From Acinetobacter boissieri (GTDB taxonomy: Bacteria; Pseudomonadota; Gammaproteobacteria; Pseudomonadales; Moraxellaceae), in the NCBI RefSeq assembly GCF_900096955.1, contig NZ_FMYL01000005.1, positions 124,001 through 188,000 of the forward strand: a stretch of 64,000 bases of DNA, in the 5' to 3' direction. Below are positions 63,009 to 64,000 of this stretch, in pieces. How positions within the stretch are numbered: position 1 is the stretch's first letter; the number at the start of each line of letters is the position of its first letter. The translations under genes were made by a program, and so were the position numbers. Under the pieces are notes generated by a model. The model saw nothing but the letters and a program-made list of their open reading frames with translations, had not been told where the DNA came from and did no database searches.

Positions 63009-63098
63009 GGAAGCGTGGCAGAGCGGTTTAATGCACCGGTCTTGAAAACCGACGAGGGTTTACCCCCTCCGTGAGTTCGAATCTCACCGCTTCCGCCA
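63009..63098 (+). tRNA. tRNA-Ser (anticodon UGA)
   Basis: A 90-base class II tRNA. The acceptor GGAAGCG pairs with CGCTTCC, the anticodon stem-loop reads CCGGTCTTGAAAACCG with anticodon TGA, a long variable arm (GAGGGTTTACCCCCTC) follows, the T-arm contains GTTCGAATC, discriminator G95 and the CCA end is encoded. It decodes UCA-type codons. A terminator follows directly. Confidence 0.97.
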
Positions 63099-63103
63099 AA
63101 TTC

Positions 63104-63136
63104 AAAAAAGCCACTTTAATATAAAGTGGCTTTTTT
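63104..63136. terminator. Terminator after tRNA-Ser
   Basis: AAAAAAGCCACTTTA pairs with TAAAGTGGCTTTTTT over a 3-base loop. It also serves the convergent outer-membrane protein gene, which ends at 63140. Confidence 0.88.
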
Positions 63137-63139
63137 ATT

Positions 63140-64000
63140 TTAAAATAAATATGCAAAACGTAAATATGTATCTATATCTTGTTTAAATCCATTTTCAGCT
63201 TTAAAGTCTTTACCGATACTCATGTTGACCTGAAACCTTGGTGTTATAAAGTGTGTTGCAATTAGTTTGCCATAAATGGTATTGCTGCGATTATCTTGGT
63301 TTATTTCATTCACTTTGGTTTCACCACCCCAAATCCAACCCCCACCAATTCCAAAAGCTGTTGCAGGCGAAACGTTGTAACGTAAGTAACTTTGGTATTC
63401 ATATTTCGTTTTTTGCTTTAGCGTTGAGTGGCCTTGGTAGTCTGAATTTTTACCGTAAATTGTACCGTCTACAATATTTTCTAAAGTAAATTGTGGGTGT
63501 ATATGATACAACCATGCCAACTGCACAATCGTATTCCAACGGTTTTCACCTAAGTTCAGTCCACGATTATTGTCATACTTCCCTGTAGGTAGTGTGACAA
63601 ATGGTGCTATACCAAATGTGTGTTTTGGTGCAGCATCGGGAATATATTTAATGGGCATACCATAAACAATATCACCAATTGCAGTGGTTTTACCTAATAC
63701 GGAAATATCTCCATCTGTAGTAATACGACCAAAGGGAAGAATCACTTGTGGCTCAATACTCACATTGGGGATTGGGTGAATAGCATAAATGAAACGTGCG
63801 AGTCCAGCATTGGCTTTGAGCTTGGCATTGCTTGAAACTTTACGATCATTGGCATACAGATCTTTGCTCGATGTATAGTTGTAATAAACTAACCCCATGG
63901 CAGTTCCGTTAGGGAGCGCCTCAAAATCCCCCGGTTGTACTTCAAGTGCATGTACGTGACTTGCAGCCACTGCAGTGAGTAAAGCAAAAAACAATTTTTT
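63140..64000 (-). CDS. Outer-membrane protein of the phenol meta-pathway (MetA) type, 5-prime end cut
   Basis: At least 286 residues read to the window edge. The visible N-terminus KKLFFALLTAVAASHVHA is a signal peptide lacking only its first residues, so the start codon lies just beyond base 64000. The mature part begins LEVQPGDFEALPNGTAMGLVYYNYTSSKDLYAND and has alternating beta strands ending in TYLRFAYLF with a C-terminal Phe, typical of outer-membrane barrels of the phenol meta-pathway degradation family. Such proteins are proposed to admit aromatic or hydrophobic compounds, which fits the neighbouring oxygenase cluster. It is separated from it by the tRNA, so the link is tentative. Confidence 0.8.
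   Translation of the reverse strand, partial: KKLFFALLTAVAASHVHALEVQPGDFEALPNGTAMGLVYYNYTSSKDLYANDRKVSSNAKLKANAGLARFIYAIHPIPNVSIEPQVILPFGRITTDGDISVLGKTTAIGDIVYGMPIKYIPDAAPKHTFGIAPFVTLPTGKYDNNRGLNLGENRWNTIVQLAWLYHIHPQFTLENIVDGTIYGKNSDYQGHSTLKQKTKYEYQSYLRYNVSPATAFGIGGGWIWGGETKVNEINQDNRSNTIYGKLIATHFITPRFQVNMSIGKDFKAENGFKQDIDTYLRFAYLF

Noticed and set aside
56536..64000. Mobile element or genomic island ended by the tRNA-Ser gene
   Set aside because: The tRNA is intact, but I see no integrase, no direct repeat of its 3-prime end in the window and no transposase.

Overview
This window reads as chromosome of an Acinetobacter-like gammaproteobacterium. The DNA is AT-rich. The order gltA / sdhCDAB-sucAB-lpd, the divergent betIBA / betT locus, the membrane PQQ glucose dehydrogenase and the mreBCD-maf-rng block all fit that genus, and many proteins closely resemble Acinetobacter or E. 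coli families. I see no prophage, insertion sequence, CRISPR array or recognisable defence system. It is mostly housekeeping backbone with three more variable stretches: about 25.6-30.6 kb, 52.8-56.5 kb and 56.5-64 kb.

Layout. 0-5.8 kb: an acetyltransferase, argG, a tandem glycine riboswitch leading a DadA-type amino acid dehydrogenase, the peptide importer sbmA, and a DUF4334 protein. 5.9-9.2 kb: gatCAB (minus strand), divergent from mreBCD-maf-rng (9.3-13.7 kb). 13.9-25.6 kb: a small PA1571-like gene, then gltA divergent from sdhCDAB-sucAB-lpd, which covers citrate synthase, succinate dehydrogenase and 2-oxoglutarate dehydrogenase. sucCD, which I expect after lpd in this genus, is missing. 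Its place is taken by a prolyl 4-hydroxylase-like gene and a large lipoprotein subtilisin autotransporter with a stalk of about 240 Pro-rich residues. A candidate small RNA, positioned like Aar of A. baylyi, remains next to trpS.

31.9-38 kb: DUF808, YpfJ zinc peptidase, two acetyltransferase genes, an M13 peptidase and DUF1272. 38-45.2 kb: gcd, then a copper module (copZ divergent from copA-cueR) with two back-to-back CueR-type promoters in a 23-bp inverted repeat, then tyrB. 45.3-52.5 kb: choline-to-glycine betaine genes betIBA and betT-marC, with a 36-bp BetI-type palindrome and a structured betT leader.

52.8-64 kb: a secreted DUF4432 protein, a secreted PDZ-like protein, an acetyltransferase, an orphan KdsA of the metal-dependent (Cys) type, and a catabolic cluster. 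The cluster has two paralogous Rieske oxygenases, one VanB-type reductase, DoxX, a LysR regulator and an MHS-type permease. Two near-identical T-N11-A palindromes suggest one LysR regulon. A tRNA-Ser(UGA) and a partial outer-membrane MetA-pathway-type protein close the window.

All calls come from reading the sequence and from memory of protein families. No database search was run.
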